From Bacillus sp. SJS (GTDB lineage: Bacteria > Bacillota > Bacilli > Bacillales > Bacillaceae): DNA of 64,000 bases. Location: assembly GCF_000732485.2 (NCBI RefSeq), contig NZ_JAQV02000007.1:124001-188000 (forward strand). Reading direction: 5' to 3'. Shown here piece by piece: positions 62,349 to 64,000 of the stretch; positions within the stretch are counted from its first letter, which is position 1; the number at the start of each line of letters is the position of its first letter. The notes beneath the pieces were generated by a model. It ran no database searches. It saw nothing but the letters and a program-made list of their open reading frames with translations, and had not been told where the DNA came from. Both the position numbers and the translations under genes were made by a program.

Positions 62349-63392
62349 TCATTCTCCTTTCTGTTTTAGCGGAAGCGAAAACCAAAATTCACTTCCTTTG
62401 CCCTCTTCGCTTCTAACACCCATCTCTCCATGATGGAGAGCGATAAATTCTTTTGCAATCGCAAGGCCTAGCCCTGACCCCCCCAGTGCTTTGTTTCTTG
62501 ACTTTTCTGCTCGGTAAAACCGTTCAAAAATCCGCTTCTGATCGGATAATGTTATTCCCTGTCCCTGATCCTTCACGGAAAATAGGACGGATTGGTCCGC
62601 TTGCTTTACTCTAAGCAAAATTACACTGCCAACAGGCGAATGGGCAACTGCATTTTGAATAAGGTTCGATAAGACTCTCATAATCTGATCTCTGACAATT
62701 GGGACTGCCGGTATTCCATTCTCCATAAGGACTTCTGGCTGCACTTGTTTTTCTTTAAAAATAAGCTCAAACTGCTGGAGAACATCCAGAACAAGCTGAT
62801 CAGCATGGACGGTTTCAGGACGGAATGGTATCTGCTTGCTATCAAGCTGGGACAGTTCGAATAGCTCTTGAATCAGCTTGCTTAAACGATTGGATTCCTT
62901 TTTAATAGTTTCAAGGTACTCATTTCTCTCCTGCTCACTTTTCACTACGCCATCCTGAAGTGCTTCAACATAGGACAAAATGGAGGCAATTGGTGTTCTC
63001 AGATCATGCGATACATTGGCAATCAGCTCCGTTTTGTAAGCCTCCGATCTCTTTACTTCCTGAAACATGTGATCCAGCTTCTTCGCCATTTCATTAAAAT
63101 GGCTGCCAAGCTCTTTAATTTCAGCGGGACCTTTTTCAGAAACCCTGACCGCAAACTGGCCCTCTGACATTTTCTTCGATTCAGATTTCACCTGGTTTAC
63201 AGCTTTCATAAGCGGACCCGTTAGAAAAAAATGAGCCAGAGCAGAAATGGAACCCGCAGCGAAAGTAATAATCGTCAAGATTAAAATGGATTCATTAGGG
63301 ATCGACATCTGCACAAAACTAATCAGCAAAAACATCAGGATCAGCAGTGTGCTTAAAAAATTTGCCAAGATGAGAAGCGTTCTGATTTTCAT
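62349..63392 (-). CDS. Sensor histidine kinase (two-component system)
   Basis: A 347-residue HAMP-type kinase. Two spans (about residues 5-28 and 35-58) are separated by only about six residues, so it has practically no external sensor domain and probably senses within the membrane or via a partner. HAMP region 60-112, phospho-acceptor His129 in [10 protein letters not shown] box [11 protein letters not shown]1 KDQGQGI and G2 GGSGLGLAI. The start overlaps the response regulator stop by four bases. Confidence 0.92.
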   Translation of the reverse strand: MKIRTLLILANFLSTLLILMFLLISFVQMSIPNESILILTIITFAAGSISALAHFFLTGPLMKAVNQVKSESKKMSEGQFAVRVSEKGPAEIKELGSHFNEMAKKLDHMFQEVKRSEAYKTELIANVSHDLRTPIASILSYVEALQDGVVKSEQERNEYLETIKKESNRLSKLIQELFELSQLDSKQIPFRPETVHADQLVLDVLQQFELIFKEKQVQPEVLMENGIPAVPIVRDQIMRVLSNLIQNAVAHSPVGSVILLRVKQADQSVLFSVKDQGQGITLSDQKRIFERFYRAEKSRNKALGGSGLGLAIAKEFIALHHGEMGVRSEEGKGSEFWFSLPLKQKGE

Positions 63393-64000
63393 ACCGGCTG
63401 CTCCAATTTATAGCCGATTCCCCATACCGTTTTAATATACTGAGGTTCTGCTGGATTGAGTTCAAGCTTCTCTCTCAGTCTCCGGACATGTACATTGACG
63501 GTATTTCCATCTCCTGAAAAATCATATCCCCACACCTTTTCAAGCAGCTGGGACCTGGAGAATACTTGAGACGGGTGACTGGCAAGCAGCCAGAGCATAT
63601 CAAACTCTTTGGCGGTCATCTCTATGATTTTTTCACCCGCTTTAACTTGTCTTGTCGATAATTCGATGGAAATAGAGCCGACTGTAATGGACTGCTTTTC
63701 TGCGATTTTGTATTTCGAGGTCCGCCTTAACATGTTCTTCACTCTTAATACAAGTTCTCTGGGGCTGAACGGTTTGGTTAAGTAATCGTCCGCCCCTAAG
63801 GTTAAGCCAAGGAGCCGGTCCCGTTCCTGTCCCAGAGCCGTGAGCATGATGATTGGAACATCCTCGTCCTCCATTCGGATTTCCTCTGCAGCAGTCCAGC
63901 CGTCCTTTTCAGGCATCATGAGATCAAGAACGATCAAATCTGGTCTTCCCCTTTTCCACTGCTCGACCGCCTCAAATCCATTGACCGCTGAATCAACCCT
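63389..64000 (-). CDS. OmpR/PhoB-family response regulator, N-terminus beyond the window
   Basis: The readable 204 codons include the phosphorylation site in LIVLDLMMPEKDGW, a Thr/Ser switch (MLTALGQ), KPFSPRELVLRV and the C-terminal winged helix (MTAKEFDMLWLLASHP, DGNTVNVHVRRLREKLE, WGIGYKLE). The frame stays open to the window edge; the first 20-30 residues are missing. First known gene of the operon with the histidine kinase and msrAB. Confidence 0.92.
   Translation of the reverse strand, partial: RVDSAVNGFEAVEQWKRGRPDLIVLDLMMPEKDGWTAAEEIRMEDEDVPIIMLTALGQERDRLLGLTLGADDYLTKPFSPRELVLRVKNMLRRTSKYKIAEKQSITVGSISIELSTRQVKAGEKIIEMTAKEFDMLWLLASHPSQVFSRSQLLEKVWGYDFSGDGNTVNVHVRRLREKLELNPAEPQYIKTVWGIGYKLEQPV

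Overview
The window reads as the chromosome of a spore-forming Bacillaceae (Bacillus/Metabacillus-like). Supporting signs are strong AGGAGG-type ribosome binding sites, a leucine T-box, PurR and YtrA operators, the sporulation gene cse60, and gene order that (from memory of B. subtilis 168) follows its yt* region: pepV(ytjP)-pbuO(ytiP)-ytzE-ytzG-ytgP-ytfP ... ytwF-leuS ... yttB ... ytrA-F-ytzC-ytqA-ytqB ... ytpB-ytpA-ytoA. No rRNA, tRNA, CRISPR array or prophage was seen.

Region by region. 1-6950: a minus-strand fatty-acid beta-oxidation operon (acyl-CoA dehydrogenase, two SDR oxidoreductases, acyl-CoA ligase, TetR regulator, 3-hydroxyacyl-CoA dehydrogenase, enoyl-CoA hydratase, start of a thioesterase) with the same 17-bp near-palindrome at the operon promoter and between tetR and the dehydrogenase. 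7000-8900: a small membrane peptide, an IS1595-type transposase remnant, a DUF2785 gene and a GC-rich repeat. 8900-22500: conserved housekeeping genes, with a decaying 20-bp tandem repeat after ytfP. 22500-35620: an accessory island between leuS and yttB. It holds several broken RHS/WapA-type polymorphic toxin pieces, at least two toxin tips, and many small unrecognised genes that are probably immunity genes, separated by repeated terminators. Every RHS piece lacks its N-terminus. The rightmost and longest (918 codons) is cut exactly where a GC-rich intergenic repeat begins. 35700-40330: an MFS transporter, a 5'-truncated class B penicillin-binding protein and an AbrB-type membrane protein. 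40388-44712: the ytr ABC-transporter operon with its YtrA operator. 44752-45163: a 41-bp minisatellite of ten units. 45258-54559: small genes, ytqA, mnmM (ytqB), a cystine-type ABC importer, ytpB-ytpA, a gamma carbonic anhydrase, and a PAP2 phosphatase/glycosyltransferase pair.

54611-61085 is a tightly packed six-gene minus-strand operon: lipoprotein binding protein, double-length permease, ATPase, TVP38/TMEM64 membrane protein, CDP-alcohol phosphatidyltransferase and a mercuric-reductase-like FAD disulfide oxidoreductase. It resembles the uncharacterised E. coli ydjX-Z/ynjA-F neighbourhood and is my best candidate for an undescribed system. It is preceded by a two-component system directly coupled to a membrane-anchored MsrA-MsrB methionine sulfoxide reductase (61204-64000, running off the window edge).

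All functional calls come from reading translated sequence and motifs by eye. No database search was run.
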